Below are positions 1 to 7,953 of a stretch of DNA of 38,056 nt, one piece after another. Origin of the DNA: Bacteroidales bacterium. GTDB lineage: Bacteria > Bacteroidota > Bacteroidia > Bacteroidales > JAFGHD01. The translations under genes and the position numbers were made by a program. The DNA lies in NCBI GenBank assembly GCA_016927695.1, contig JAFGME010000025.1, positions 1-38,056 of the forward strand, in the 5' to 3' direction. Within the stretch, counting starts at the first letter, position 1. Every line of letters starts with the position of its first letter. The notes under the pieces were generated by a model. That model searched no databases. It had not been told where the DNA came from and saw only the letters and a program-made list of their open reading frames with translations.

Positions 1-117
1 AAGGTAATTCCGCGCATATTCCGGTACCCAGACTGTGTTGAAATGCCGTGCAAGTTTTGCTGAAATATCTGATTTTCCGGTAGATTCCGGGCCGGTGACA
101 GCAATTTTACGAATCAT
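1..117 (-). CDS. NadR-like P-loop nucleoside kinase/ATPase, N-terminal fragment (runs off window)
   Basis: Only the first 39 codons are in the window; the gene continues beyond base 1. The protein opens with a beta strand and a Walker A loop, GPESTGKS at residues 9-16, then a conserved VPEYAR segment. This start is typical of the AAA_28/NadR ribosylnicotinamide-kinase family, which phosphorylates nicotinamide riboside after uptake. The ATG at 117 lies inside the end of the upstream transporter gene (11-base overlap), so the two are probably translationally coupled and the kinase may trap the imported vitamin. The neighbouring thiamine-binding-like gene leaves open that the true substrate is thiamine. 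The specificity-determining part is outside the window. Confidence 0.8.
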   Translation of the reverse strand, partial: MIRKIAVTGPESTGKSDISAKLARHFNTVWVPEYARNYL

Positions 118-685
118 GTTGCAGATTTTTTTTCCATTCAAACCAGGCTACGGCAGCCACCATGGCAAGCACCAGGTAAAGAGCTGATGTGAGATACAAC
201 TCCTTGTAAATGTAAATTCCGGTACATAAGAGGTCGGTGAATATCCATAACAGCCAGTTTTCAAGGTATTTCCGGGCCGTCATCCAGGTGGCGGCAAGTC
301 CCAGCGCAGTGGTGGCTCCATCCCAGAAAGGCAGGGATGAAGAGGTTGCCCTGAGGACCACTCCAAATACCACGGCAGCGGTCACTATTATCAATGCAAG
401 TATCACAACTGTTTTTCCTGCCATCCTGATCACCGGCAGTTTTTTTTCTCCTGATGCTTTGCCGTGAACCCAATTGTACCAGCCATAGAAACCCATCACC
501 AGATAAAATGCCTGCAAGGCCATATCGCCGAATAACCGGGCCTGGTAAAACACAAAAATATACATCCCCACATTGACAATGCCTACCGGCCAGCATAGCG
601 CTTTTTGCTTCAGCGCCAGTATTACATAAGCGATACCCAGCAGGGAAGCTGTCAGTTCGATCAGATTTTGGGCGATCCAATCCAT
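107..685 (-). CDS. pnuC: PnuC-family vitamin transporter (nicotinamide riboside or thiamine)
   Basis: This 192-residue inner-membrane protein has about seven hydrophobic segments. PnuC-family marks include WPVG near residues 32-35, an aromatic FYGWYNW stretch near 66-72 and a tryptophan-rich helix (NWLLW) near 142-146. PnuC proteins move unphosphorylated vitamins by facilitated diffusion, with uptake driven by a cytoplasmic kinase. A NadR-like kinase begins 11 bases inside the 3' end of this gene, which fits that model. A thiamine-binding-like protein lies 14 bases upstream. Some Bacteroidota PnuC homologues (PnuT) carry thiamine, so nicotinamide riboside is only the default guess. The family call is firm; the substrate is not. 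Confidence 0.85.
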   Translation of the reverse strand: MDWIAQNLIELTASLLGIAYVILALKQKALCWPVGIVNVGMYIFVFYQARLFGDMALQAFYLVMGFYGWYNWVHGKASGEKKLPVIRMAGKTVVILALIIVTAAVVFGVVLRATSSSLPFWDGATTALGLAATWMTARKYLENWLLWIFTDLLCTGIYIYKELYLTSALYLVLAMVAAVAWFEWKKNLQHDS

Positions 686-699
686 GTTTGGCAGAGGCG

Positions 700-948
700 T
701 CAGAGGCTTCTTGTGTCGTCGTTGAAGATTTTCAGTACAAACATGGAATTGGGCAGTTCAAAAGATCGTTTTATCTCTTCACTAAGGGCTGTCATCACCG
801 TTGCAAACTCTCCGAAAATCTGTGTGCTCATGGTGTTGCGCACCACCTCAATACCTTCCCGTTCCTGCATACGGTGTATGAAATCAACGATAGGGGGGAT
901 GAACCTGTCGGTGACAGGGTAATAACTGATATCAACTGAAATTTTCAT
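700..948 (-). CDS. small thiamine-binding-like protein (YkoF/MTH1187 superfamily)
   Basis: This is an 82-residue soluble protein with no signal peptide. Its pattern, MKISVDISYYPV followed by an NTMSTQIFGEF stretch and a C-terminal FVLKIFND strand, resembles the ferredoxin-like fold of the Thiamine_BP superfamily (YkoF, MTH1187), whose members bind thiamine or its pyrimidine part. The identification rests on remembered family patterns, not on a catalytic motif. It starts 2 bases after the CDGSH gene and is followed after 14 bases by the PnuC-type transporter, so all appear to be one transcript. It could be a cytoplasmic vitamin-binding or sensing partner of the transporter and kinase. No TPP riboswitch was found upstream. 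Confidence 0.65.
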   Translation of the reverse strand: MKISVDISYYPVTDRFIPPIVDFIHRMQEREGIEVVRNTMSTQIFGEFATVMTALSEEIKRSFELPNSMFVLKIFNDDTRSL

Positions 949-950
949 GA

Positions 951-1187
951 TTACATTTTATTGTGGGTACCGTCGCAGAAAGGTTTATCCTTGCTGTGTT
1001 TGCACATGCAGAAATACACTTCTTTCGTTTCTTCGAATTCCACTTCCACCGGTGTAATGCCTGTTCCGATATGGGATCCGTCGCAATACGGCTGCCGTTG
1101 GCTTTTGCCGCATGCGCACCAGTAATATCTGCCCGGGTCAACCACTTCGATCAGGGGTTGTTTGCCGGCAATTTCAGGTTTGCTCAT
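951..1187 (-). CDS. tandem CDGSH iron-sulfur domain protein
   Basis: The 78-residue protein contains two complete CDGSH motifs, C-A-C-x2-S-x3-P-Y-C-D-G-S-H in the middle and C-M-C-x2-S-x3-P-F-C-D-G-T-H near the C terminus. Each supplies three Cys and one His for a [2Fe-2S] cluster of the mitoNEET/MiNT type. No membrane anchor is present, so it is probably cytosolic, with a redox, electron-transfer or cluster-transfer role that is not defined in bacteria. An upstream in-frame ATG at 1217 was rejected because it falls beside a -7 promoter box at 1207-1214; the ATG at 1187 leaves a sensible short leader. The gene opens the minus-strand cluster that continues into the thiamine-binding-like, PnuC and kinase genes. 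Confidence 0.88.
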   Translation of the reverse strand: MSKPEIAGKQPLIEVVDPGRYYWCACGKSQRQPYCDGSHIGTGITPVEVEFEETKEVYFCMCKHSKDKPFCDGTHNKM

Positions 1188-1206
1188 AAATTGTGAAAGT
1201 TTTACA

Positions 1207-1214
1207 CAAAAATA
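1207..1214 (-). promoter_or_regulatory. -7 promoter box (TATTTTTG) for the CDGSH-PnuC cluster
   Basis: Read on the minus strand this is TATTTTTG, an exact match to the Bacteroidota -7 element TAnnTTTG, about 20 bases before the CDGSH ATG. A TTTG at 1230-1233 is only 15 bases upstream, closer than the usual 18-21, so the -33 element is doubtful. Confidence 0.6.
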
Positions 1215-1238
1215 CATAATATATTAGTTCAAAACAGA

Positions 1239-1889
1239 TCAGGGGGCAAGCCTTTCCTGTACCCATCCAGTTGCGGTTTTTTTATATCTGATCCTGTCGT
1301 GGAGCCTGTTTTCCCTGCCCTGCCAGAATTCAACAACCAGGGGCTCCAACCGGTAGCCACCCCAGTAGGGCGGACGTTTCAGTTTTTTTTCTTCACATTT
1401 TTCCTGGATTTCCTGCCATCTGTCCTCAAGGTATTGCCTTCCCGGGATCACCTGGCTTTGGGGTGATACTACGGCGCTGATACGGCTTCCCAAAGGACGC
1501 GAATCAAAATATGTGTCTGATTTTTTGGATGACAACACCATGGTTTTGCCCTCCACCCTCACCTGTCTTTCGTGCTCTTTCCAGAAAAAAAGTAAGGCAG
1601 CCATCGGATTTGCCCTGAGCTCTTTTCCTTTTCTGCTCTCATAGTTGGTAAAGAAAATAAAACCTTTTTTATTGTAATCCCTTAAAAGAACCACCCTCGC
1701 TGAAGGCAGGCCTCTGTCACCTGCGGTAGCCAGTACCATAGCGTTGGAATCAGAAAGCCCGGACTGCAGGTATTCATCAAACCAGGCATGAAAAAGTGTC
1801 AATGGATCCGCAGGAAGCGGCCCTTCCAGTTTGTTTTTGAGGTAGTTGACCCGAAGGCCGGATATGTTTTTGTCCGTATTGCCGTTCAT
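1239..1889 (-). CDS. pdxH: pyridoxine/pyridoxamine 5'-phosphate oxidase
   Basis: This 216-residue protein is the usual length for PdxH, the cytosolic FMN enzyme that oxidises pyridoxine or pyridoxamine phosphate to pyridoxal 5'-phosphate. Recognisable parts are SARVVLLRDY and FFTNYESRKGKEL (FMN-binding barrel), FFWKEHERQVRVEG, the SRPLGSRISAVVSPQS segment, and the C-terminal dimerisation domain with WGGYRLEP, EFWQG, RLHDR and the terminal ERLAP. All expected blocks are present, so the enzyme should be active. It has its own -7 box 27 bases upstream. The next gene on the strand (CDGSH) starts about 50 bases downstream and has a promoter of its own, so read-through is possible but not required. 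Confidence 0.96.
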   Translation of the reverse strand: MNGNTDKNISGLRVNYLKNKLEGPLPADPLTLFHAWFDEYLQSGLSDSNAMVLATAGDRGLPSARVVLLRDYNKKGFIFFTNYESRKGKELRANPMAALLFFWKEHERQVRVEGKTMVLSSKKSDTYFDSRPLGSRISAVVSPQSQVIPGRQYLEDRWQEIQEKCEEKKLKRPPYWGGYRLEPLVVEFWQGRENRLHDRIRYKKTATGWVQERLAP

Positions 1890-1915
1890 CTGTTATGGGT
1901 TTATTAATCAAAGCA

Positions 1916-1923
1916 CAAATGTA
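1916..1923 (-). promoter_or_regulatory. -7 promoter box (TACATTTG) for pdxH
   Basis: The minus strand reads TACATTTG, an exact TAnnTTTG match 27 bases before the pdxH ATG. No well-spaced -33 TTTG was found. Confidence 0.55.
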
Positions 1924-2078
1924 CCATCTAAAATGCAAAAAGGAACCGTGTTTTAATGCCTGCTCCCATGCTTGATGCGTTTTTATAAAAAACGGGTCAG
2001 GGTGCAATGTATCTGACTGCAAATGCGTTAATATAAAATAATTTCAGTTATGTTTTCCTGAATAACAGACATGCACCC

Positions 2079-2984
2079 ATGAAAAAATCGATTATTGCCG
2101 GCATTATTATTATCGGGATAACAGTCATTATTTCTCTGGTGATCAGGTTTGGTTTTTTTAGCGGAACATCAGGGCTCAAAGATGATCCTGTAAGAGACTG
2201 CATAAAAACTGTAAGGCTTACTGAATCTGTAATTGTTGTTAATGTTGCTTCGGATGCTGTCACTTTCATCCGCACCGTGGATGGCATAGTTGTGATCGAT
2301 GCGGGCATAACTCCCTCGCTGACTGCCAGGTACCGGAAAATCGTTGAAAAGGAATTTCAAAGAAAGGATTTTTTGTATCTCATCAACACCCATGCTCACC
2401 ATGACCATACCGGTGGCAACAGTGCATTTCCCGGAGTCAGGATCATCGGACACGAGAACTGCCGCACCGAAATGCTTGCCGGAACCGGCGATCCTGAGAA
2501 AATCAAAGCCTGGACCCTCAAAATAATTGAAGAATACGAGAATGAACCTTACCTTGATGAATCCGGCCCGGAAAATGAACGGGAGAATGCATGTCAGAAG
2601 TTGAGGTTTCAGCACCTTTACAACGACCTTCAAAAAGGAATCCGGACCGTTAAGCCACCCGATATCACCTTTACCGACAGCCTGACAATATATGCAGGCG
2701 GGTTGGCCTTTCACCTCTTTTATTTTGGAAAGGCCCACTCGGGAAGCGATATTCTGGTGTTTATCCCCGGACTTAAAATCCTGATGTGCGGCGATCTTTT
2801 TTCTCCGGGCGGAATACCGGCTTTTAGCAACGGCGGCGACACGCTGCATTGGATTGCCGCCATGGACCGTCTGATGACTAAAACATCAGAAATAGAAACA
2901 GTGATCGGAGGGCACGGGCAGATCATGAACCGGAATGATCTGGAGCGTTTTAATGAATATATCCGGAAAAAACAGGACAGATGA
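2079..2984 (+). CDS. membrane-anchored or exported MBL-fold metallo-hydrolase
   Basis: The 301-residue protein starts with a long hydrophobic segment (residues about 4-27) that should export or anchor it on the periplasmic side. The rest is a metallo-beta-lactamase fold: HAHHDH at residues 105-110 is the HxHxDH zinc motif, AHSGSD at 219-224 supplies the next ligand region, CGD at 237-239 the bridging Asp, and GGHG at 277-280 the last His. Together these give a complete dinuclear metal site. The fold covers beta-lactamases, thiolesterases and other hydrolases, and nothing here fixes the substrate. An insert rich in Glu and Asn (about residues 130-195) separates the first and second ligand groups. 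The gene appears to stand alone before smpB. Confidence 0.85.
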   Translation: MKKSIIAGIIIIGITVIISLVIRFGFFSGTSGLKDDPVRDCIKTVRLTESVIVVNVASDAVTFIRTVDGIVVIDAGITPSLTARYRKIVEKEFQRKDFLYLINTHAHHDHTGGNSAFPGVRIIGHENCRTEMLAGTGDPEKIKAWTLKIIEEYENEPYLDESGPENERENACQKLRFQHLYNDLQKGIRTVKPPDITFTDSLTIYAGGLAFHLFYFGKAHSGSDILVFIPGLKILMCGDLFSPGGIPAFSNGGDTLHWIAAMDRLMTKTSEIETVIGGHGQIMNRNDLERFNEYIRKKQDR

Positions 2985-3064
2985 AGATCACATTTTGACT
3001 GTGGCTGTTACCAACAATCAGCCGGACAGGCATTTCACTTTTTCACTTTTCATTTGACCTCACT

Positions 3065-3094
3065 TTTGTATCCCGATAATATTTCATACTTTTG
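3065..3094 (+). promoter_or_regulatory. promoter of smpB (TTTG, 18 bases, TACTTTTG)
   Basis: TTTG at 3065-3068 and TACTTTTG at 3087-3094 match the Bacteroidota -33/-7 pair with an 18-base spacer. The expected transcription start is near 3100, giving a leader of roughly a dozen bases before the ATG at 3113. This promoter also argues against using the in-frame TTG at 3092 as the start codon. Confidence 0.7.
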
Positions 3095-3112
3095 CCCACC
3101 TTTTCATGCCGT

Positions 3113-3556
3113 ATGGATATTAGGATCAAAAATAAGAAGGCTTTCTTTGAGTTTTATCTCATCGAAAAATTTGTGGCAGGCATTCAGCTTACCGGCACCG
3201 AGATCAAATCGGTGAGGGAGGGGAAGGTCAGCCTTGCTGAATCCTATTGTGCCTTTAAAGGAGATGAACTGTTTGTGGTTAATATGCATATTGCAGAATA
3301 CTCATTGGGGACCCATTACAACCATGAGCCCAAAAGGGACAGAAAACTGCTGCTGAACAGGCGTGAGCTGAAAAAACTCTTCATCAAAGTGAAAGAAAAG
3401 GGGCTCACCATCATCCCTGTGGTTATGTTCATCAATAACAAGGGGCTGGCCAAGCTGGAAGTGGCTGTTGCCAAAGGGAAAAAGCTTTATGATAAGAGGG
3501 AATCCCTGAAATCGGATGACGCAAAGCGTGAGATAGAAAGGAGAATGAAATATTGA
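3113..3556 (+). CDS. smpB: SsrA-binding protein SmpB
   Basis: From the ATG at 3113 the protein has 147 residues, normal for SmpB. SmpB binds tmRNA and brings it to ribosomes stalled on broken messages. The OB-fold core is clear: NKKAFFEFYLIEKFVAGI, GTEIKSVREGKVSLAESY and the HIAEYSLGTHYNHEPKRDRKLL block, then KLEVAVAKGKKLYDKRE. The basic C-terminal tail (KREIERRMKY) enters the decoding site. An in-frame TTG lies 21 bases upstream but sits inside the -7 promoter box, so it was not used. The tmRNA gene itself is not in the window. Confidence 0.97.
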   Translation: MDIRIKNKKAFFEFYLIEKFVAGIQLTGTEIKSVREGKVSLAESYCAFKGDELFVVNMHIAEYSLGTHYNHEPKRDRKLLLNRRELKKLFIKVKEKGLTIIPVVMFINNKGLAKLEVAVAKGKKLYDKRESLKSDDAKREIERRMKY

Positions 3557-3670
3557 AATCTGATTCTCAATATTTTATCCCTGACCAATTTCTGTTAAAA
3601 ATTGTTAAATGGCATGAGGGGTATTGTATAAGTTAATGTTGATTGTTTTTTTTGCAAAAAATTTCAGACC

Positions 3671-4600
3671 ATGGATATTATTGTTGAAAATCTGACAAAA
3701 CGTTACGGGGCCCAGAGGGCCGTCGATGACATTTCTTTTCGTGTCAATACCGGTGAAGTGCTTGGGTTCCTTGGCCCCAACGGAGCAGGGAAAACCACTA
3801 CGATGAAAGCCATCACCACCTTCCTCATTCCAAATGAAGGAAACATCAGGGTGGGGGAGTTCTCCATCCACGATCATCCTGATGAGATCAAAAAGAAGAT
3901 TGGCTATTTGCCGGAGAACAACCCGCTGTATCCGGAAATGCCGGTGGTGGATTATCTCAGGTTCGTAGCCGAATTGCAGGGGATAGAGAAGAACAGGATA
4001 AATGAAAGGATACTCCGGATGATCGATGTTTGCGGCCTTGAAGGGGAAAAACACAAAAAGATAGGCGAGCTTTCCAAAGGCTACAAGCAACGTGTCGGCC
4101 TGGCGCAGGCGCTGATCCACGACCCTGAAGTGCTTATCCTGGATGAACCGACCTCCGGCCTCGACCCTAACCAGATCGTAGAAATCCGCGAACTGATCAA
4201 AAAGATCGGAAGGGAAAAAACCGTGATCCTTAGCTCCCATATCCTTGCGGAGGTGGAAGCGACATGCGACAGGATTCTGATCATTAACCGGGGGAAAATT
4301 GTGGCCGATGGTACTGCCGGTGAACTTCGCAAGCAATCGGAGGGCAAGGAGATACTGAAAATCAGAATTGAGGATGGGGAGAAAAATGCGGTTTTCAAGG
4401 CGCTTCAGCAACTGGATACTGTCGGCGTTGCAGATTTTGTGGAAGGGGAGGAAAACTGTTTTGAGATCACCAGCAAACCGGAACTCTCATCCCGAAGGAA
4501 TATCTTTAACCTATGCGTTAAAAATGGATGGATCCTCTCGGAAATGACCCCAGTGGAAACCAAGCTGGAAGATATCTTCCGTCAATTAACAATGAATTGA
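3671..4600 (+). CDS. gldA: GldA-type ABC transporter ATP-binding protein
   Basis: This is a 309-residue ABC ATPase. Walker A is GPNGAGKT at residues 35-42, the signature LSKGYKQRVG is at 134-143, Walker B with the catalytic Glu (VLILDEP) is at 154-160, and the H-loop His is at about 190. The C-terminal 80 residues form an extra domain seen in GldA and related ABC-2 exporters. It is followed after 27 bases by the permease gldF and then gldG, so the three should form one inner-membrane complex. In flavobacteria GldA, GldF and GldG are needed for gliding, but relatives occur in many non-gliding bacteria. The cargo is unknown. Confident as ATPase, fairly confident as GldA. Confidence 0.9.
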   Translation: MDIIVENLTKRYGAQRAVDDISFRVNTGEVLGFLGPNGAGKTTTMKAITTFLIPNEGNIRVGEFSIHDHPDEIKKKIGYLPENNPLYPEMPVVDYLRFVAELQGIEKNRINERILRMIDVCGLEGEKHKKIGELSKGYKQRVGLAQALIHDPEVLILDEPTSGLDPNQIVEIRELIKKIGREKTVILSSHILAEVEATCDRILIINRGKIVADGTAGELRKQSEGKEILKIRIEDGEKNAVFKALQQLDTVGVADFVEGEENCFEITSKPELSSRRNIFNLCVKNGWILSEMTPVETKLEDIFRQLTMN

Positions 4601-4627
4601 TTTATAAAACATTAAACCTGAAATATT

Positions 4628-5347
4628 ATGAGAAAAGTATGGTCAATATCCCTGCGGGAACTCAGATCGTTTTTTGACAGCCTGATCGCCTACATCATGC
4701 TTATCGCTTTTCTGGGTTTTAGCGGGTTCTTTACCTGGCTTTACGGAGCCGATATTTTCTTTGTAAAACAAGCCAGTCTGGGCGCTTTCTTTAACATCGC
4801 CTTCTGGACCCTGTTCTTTTTTATCCCTGCATTGACAATGAGGCTTTTTGCCGAAGAAAACCGTTCAGGAACCATCGAACTGCTTCTCACCAAACCTGTT
4901 ACCGACTGGCAGGTGGTGCTGGGGAAATTCCTTTCCACCTTTATGCTGGTACTCATTGCCCTTGGTCTAACAATTCCATATTATATCACTGTGGCTAATC
5001 TGGGTCCTGTGGACCATGGCGCAGTGATCACAGGGTATTTAGGGCTGATCCTGATGAGTGCAGCTTACATCAGTATCGGAATTTTTTCGAGCAGTATTTC
5101 CAACAACCAGATCGTGGGATATTTACTGGCGCTGTTCATTGGTATCTTTTTCCAGATCATTTTCGCACTGTTGTCATCCAATTTCACCGGATTTATCGGG
5201 GAACTGCTGAACTATCTCAGCCTTTCCACACATTTCGATTCCATCTCAAGAGGTGTAATCGACTCCAAAGATCTGGTGTACTTCATCTCCATTTTCTTCT
5301 TAGGTCTTATCCTTACCGAAGGAAATCTTGCAAAAAAAAGGCTTTAA
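4628..5347 (+). CDS. gldF: GldF-type ABC-2 permease
   Basis: The 239-residue polytopic protein has about six membrane helices. The cytoplasmic motif RLFAEENRSGTIELLLTKPVTDWQVVLGKF between the second and third helices (roughly residues 72-101) is the hallmark of ABC-2 permeases of the GldF type and touches the ATPase. It lies between gldA and gldG with gaps of 27 and 38 bases and no terminator, so it is co-transcribed. In Flavobacterium it is part of the gliding-motility ABC transporter. The function in this organism cannot be read from sequence alone. Length and topology are normal, and no damage is seen. Confidence 0.9.
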   Translation: MRKVWSISLRELRSFFDSLIAYIMLIAFLGFSGFFTWLYGADIFFVKQASLGAFFNIAFWTLFFFIPALTMRLFAEENRSGTIELLLTKPVTDWQVVLGKFLSTFMLVLIALGLTIPYYITVANLGPVDHGAVITGYLGLILMSAAYISIGIFSSSISNNQIVGYLLALFIGIFFQIIFALLSSNFTGFIGELLNYLSLSTHFDSISRGVIDSKDLVYFISIFFLGLILTEGNLAKKRL

Positions 5348-5385
5348 ACCCGGTTTATGTTGTTGAATGCCAAAATATTTAAGAT

Positions 5386-6903
5386 ATGAAGGACAGTAAA
5401 AAAATAACCACACAGATCATTTTGGTCTTTGCTATTCTGATCATTGCAAATGCGCTGTCAGACAGGCTTTTCTTTCGTCTCGATTTTACATCTGACAAAA
5501 GGTACACCCTGAGCAAAGCCACTAAAAACATTTTGAAAAATCTGAATGAGCCTGTCACCATAACAGCTTATTTTACTGAGGATCTTCCTCCGGACATTGC
5601 TGTTACCCGTCGTGATTTTAAAGACCTTCTTGTAGAATATGCAAGTATTTCGCACGGATTGGTGATGTATGAATTTATTGATCCCAATCTGGATCAGGAA
5701 GCAGAGCAGAAAGCTTATCAGGCGGGTATACAACCTGTTATTGTGAGCTCACGCGAAAAAGACGAGGCTGTGCAGAAAAAGGTGTTTCTTGGCGCAAAGG
5801 TTCAGTTAGGAGACCAATCGGATATCATTCCCTTCATGCAGCCCGGCGCTGCAATGGAGTATGCCCTTTCCACCAGCATCAAGAAGTTGTCCGTCTCGGA
5901 AAAACCTCTGGTGGGAATCATTCAGGGGCATGGCGAACCCTCGCTTGCAGCCATGAGTCAGGTGATGGAGTCCCTTTCGATATTGTATGAAGCCGAACCC
6001 GTGAATCTGGATGATTCTGCCACTATGCTGACAAAGTATATCACTGTCGCTCTTGTGAGCCCCCGCGACACCATTCCTGAAAGACACTTTGCCATGTTAG
6101 ACAGGTACCTGGCCAGGGGCGGAAACCTCCTGGTAGCCATGGACAGGGTCGACGGCGATCTGAGCACCGTGCAGGGAAAATCCATTGAAACAGGCCTTGA
6201 AATGTGGCTTGCCGGAAAGGGTATACTGGTGGAAAACAATTTTGTGGTGGACGCAAGCTGCGGAAGTGTTGGCGTGCAGCAAAGGCAGGGGATTTTTAAT
6301 TTTACCACCAACGTCAGGTTCCCTTACCTGCCCATCATTGTGAACTTTGCGGATCATCCCATCACCAAAGGACTTGAGCAGGTCCTGCTGCCTTTCGCCA
6401 GTTCGATAACTTATACCGGCGACACAAGTAACCCTTTTATACCCCTTGCGATGAGTTCGGATAAGTCAGGCACGCTTTCTCCGCCTCTCTATTTCGATGT
6501 GAATAAAAAGTGGGCTGACATTGACTTCCCGATGTCTAAGTTAGCGGTTGGCGCGCTTCTTACCGGCAACCTGGCCGGAAATGAGGAGGCCGGACTTGTT
6601 GTTTTCTCTGACGGCCAGTTTCCTGTGAATGGTGAAGGACGTAATGCCCAGCAGCTTTCAGGAGACAACGTGAGTTTGTTTGTGAATGCCATTGACTTCC
6701 TGTCGGATGATACCGGATTGATTGATCTCAGGACCAAAGGTGTTACATCAAGACCGCTCGATCAGGTGGATGACGGGAAAAAGGCACTCCTGAAATGGCT
6801 CAACTTCCTGCTTCCCATTATTCTGATCCTGGTGTATGGTGTGATAAGAGCACAGAGGAGGAGGATGATCCGTCTGAAACGAATGGAAAAAGGCTATATA
6901 TAA
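5386..6903 (+). CDS. gldG: GldG-type auxiliary component of ABC transporter
   Basis: This 505-residue protein has one hydrophobic helix near the N terminus (about 9-27), a large extracytoplasmic domain, and a second helix near the C terminus (about 471-490) followed by a basic cytoplasmic tail (RAQRRRMIRLKRM). That is the GldG layout (ABC_transp_aux domain). The region after the first helix, with DFTSDKRYTLSKATKNIL and NEPVTITAYFT, is characteristic of the family. The GHGEPS motif near residues 185-190 is also typical. It is the third gene of the gld set and is followed after 48 bases by the DUF4340 gene. The protein probably forms the periplasmic part of the transporter. Confidence 0.9.
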   Translation: MKDSKKITTQIILVFAILIIANALSDRLFFRLDFTSDKRYTLSKATKNILKNLNEPVTITAYFTEDLPPDIAVTRRDFKDLLVEYASISHGLVMYEFIDPNLDQEAEQKAYQAGIQPVIVSSREKDEAVQKKVFLGAKVQLGDQSDIIPFMQPGAAMEYALSTSIKKLSVSEKPLVGIIQGHGEPSLAAMSQVMESLSILYEAEPVNLDDSATMLTKYITVALVSPRDTIPERHFAMLDRYLARGGNLLVAMDRVDGDLSTVQGKSIETGLEMWLAGKGILVENNFVVDASCGSVGVQQRQGIFNFTTNVRFPYLPIIVNFADHPITKGLEQVLLPFASSITYTGDTSNPFIPLAMSSDKSGTLSPPLYFDVNKKWADIDFPMSKLAVGALLTGNLAGNEEAGLVVFSDGQFPVNGEGRNAQQLSGDNVSLFVNAIDFLSDDTGLIDLRTKGVTSRPLDQVDDGKKALLKWLNFLLPIILILVYGVIRAQRRRMIRLKRMEKGYI

Positions 6904-6951
6904 AATGTATTGGTTAACCGATGGATATTGTAAACGGAAAAATTTAGAAAG

Positions 6952-7953
6952 ATGATGTCGAAAATTCTGAACACCAAATCGCTTATTCTTATCCTCGTCA
7001 TTGCTGTGGCGTTGTATTTTATATCCACTCTTTTTGAAAAGAAGGAAAGAACTTTTAAAAGTGAACTCGTAGCAGTTGACACTTCCGAAATCACTGCGAT
7101 AGAAATCATACCCAAAGCAGGGATACAGGAAGCCATTCTGTTGAGCAGGAAAGGCAAGGTGTGGGGCCTTGAAAAGGGAGGCATTGCATACAATGCAGAT
7201 CAGTTGGCATCAGGGAATGTGCTGTCAGAGCTTGTTAAGCTTACCCCCGAAAGAGTGGCGGCCAATGACCCTGCCCGATGGGATGAACTTGAGGTGACCG
7301 ATACCACAGGAACAAGGGTGAAATTATTTAAAGGGAAAAAGGTGGTTTCAGAGATTTATATCGGTAAGTTCAACTATCAGCAAAACCCTCAGGCACAACA
7401 GATGGCATACCAGCAGCAGGGACGGGGTAAAATGTCAACCCATGTGAGGCTGGCCGGCGAAGATGAAGTTTACGTCGTGGACGGTTTCCTGAAAATGAAC
7501 ATCCAGGCTGATCTTAACACCTACAGGAACAAGACATTGTGCAGTGTAATCCCTGAAAATATTACCAGGCTGACCTTCAAAGACCCCCAAAGTTCATTTA
7601 CTCTTGCGCTTGAAGACAGCGTTTGGAAGGTGAACGGAATTCCTGCCGACTCGATGAAAACAACTCAATACCTTAACAGCCTGCGGAGGGTTACCAGTAC
7701 CAATTTTATCGATACGGAAGAGGTGTTGTCAGGCATGCCTTCTCATACGGTCAGGATTGAAGGCAACAACCTTTTGCCGGTCGAAATCAAAGCTTTTCCG
7801 GCCGATACTGTCAATAGGTATATTGTTACAACGTCGGTCAATGAGGGGGCTAAATTCAGTGGTGAAAAGGCGAAACTTTTCGACAAGTTTTTTAAACCCC
7901 TCAGCCACTTCCTGCCTTCTGCCGGAGAAAGCGAAGAGCCGGACAGGCAATGA
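6952..7953 (+). CDS. DUF4340 protein, partner of the Gld-type transporter
   Basis: The 333-residue protein has an N-terminal membrane helix (about residues 6-22) and a long extracytoplasmic part with repeated beta-rich units such as ITRLTFKDPQSSFTLALEDSVWKVNG, typical of DUF4340. Genes of this family often follow gldG-like genes in several phyla, and here the gap to gldG is 48 bases, which supports a role in the same complex. Two ATG codons in a row open the gene (6952 and 6955); either could be used. A Gln-rich stretch (NYQQNPQAQQMAYQQQGRG) lies near the middle. Its molecular function is unknown. It is the last gene of this operon; the peroxiredoxin starts 120 bases later. Confidence 0.8.
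   Translation: MMSKILNTKSLILILVIAVALYFISTLFEKKERTFKSELVAVDTSEITAIEIIPKAGIQEAILLSRKGKVWGLEKGGIAYNADQLASGNVLSELVKLTPERVAANDPARWDELEVTDTTGTRVKLFKGKKVVSEIYIGKFNYQQNPQAQQMAYQQQGRGKMSTHVRLAGEDEVYVVDGFLKMNIQADLNTYRNKTLCSVIPENITRLTFKDPQSSFTLALEDSVWKVNGIPADSMKTTQYLNSLRRVTSTNFIDTEEVLSGMPSHTVRIEGNNLLPVEIKAFPADTVNRYIVTTSVNEGAKFSGEKAKLFDKFFKPLSHFLPSAGESEEPDRQ

Noticed and set aside
949-1238. Possible TPP riboswitch ahead of the thiamine-binding-like and pnuC genes
   Set aside because: Only 2 bases separate the CDGSH stop from the next start, and the short gap before the CDGSH gene has neither the CTGAGA nor the ACCTGA element.
2985-3112. tmRNA or other RNA gene next to smpB
   Set aside because: The gap is only 128 bases and holds the smpB promoter; no tRNA-like ends or tag reading frame were found.
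3605-4411. A 268-codon open frame on the minus strand opposite gldA
   Set aside because: It lies entirely antisense to an ABC ATPase with all motifs intact, and its translation has no recognisable domain. It is a shadow of the real gene.
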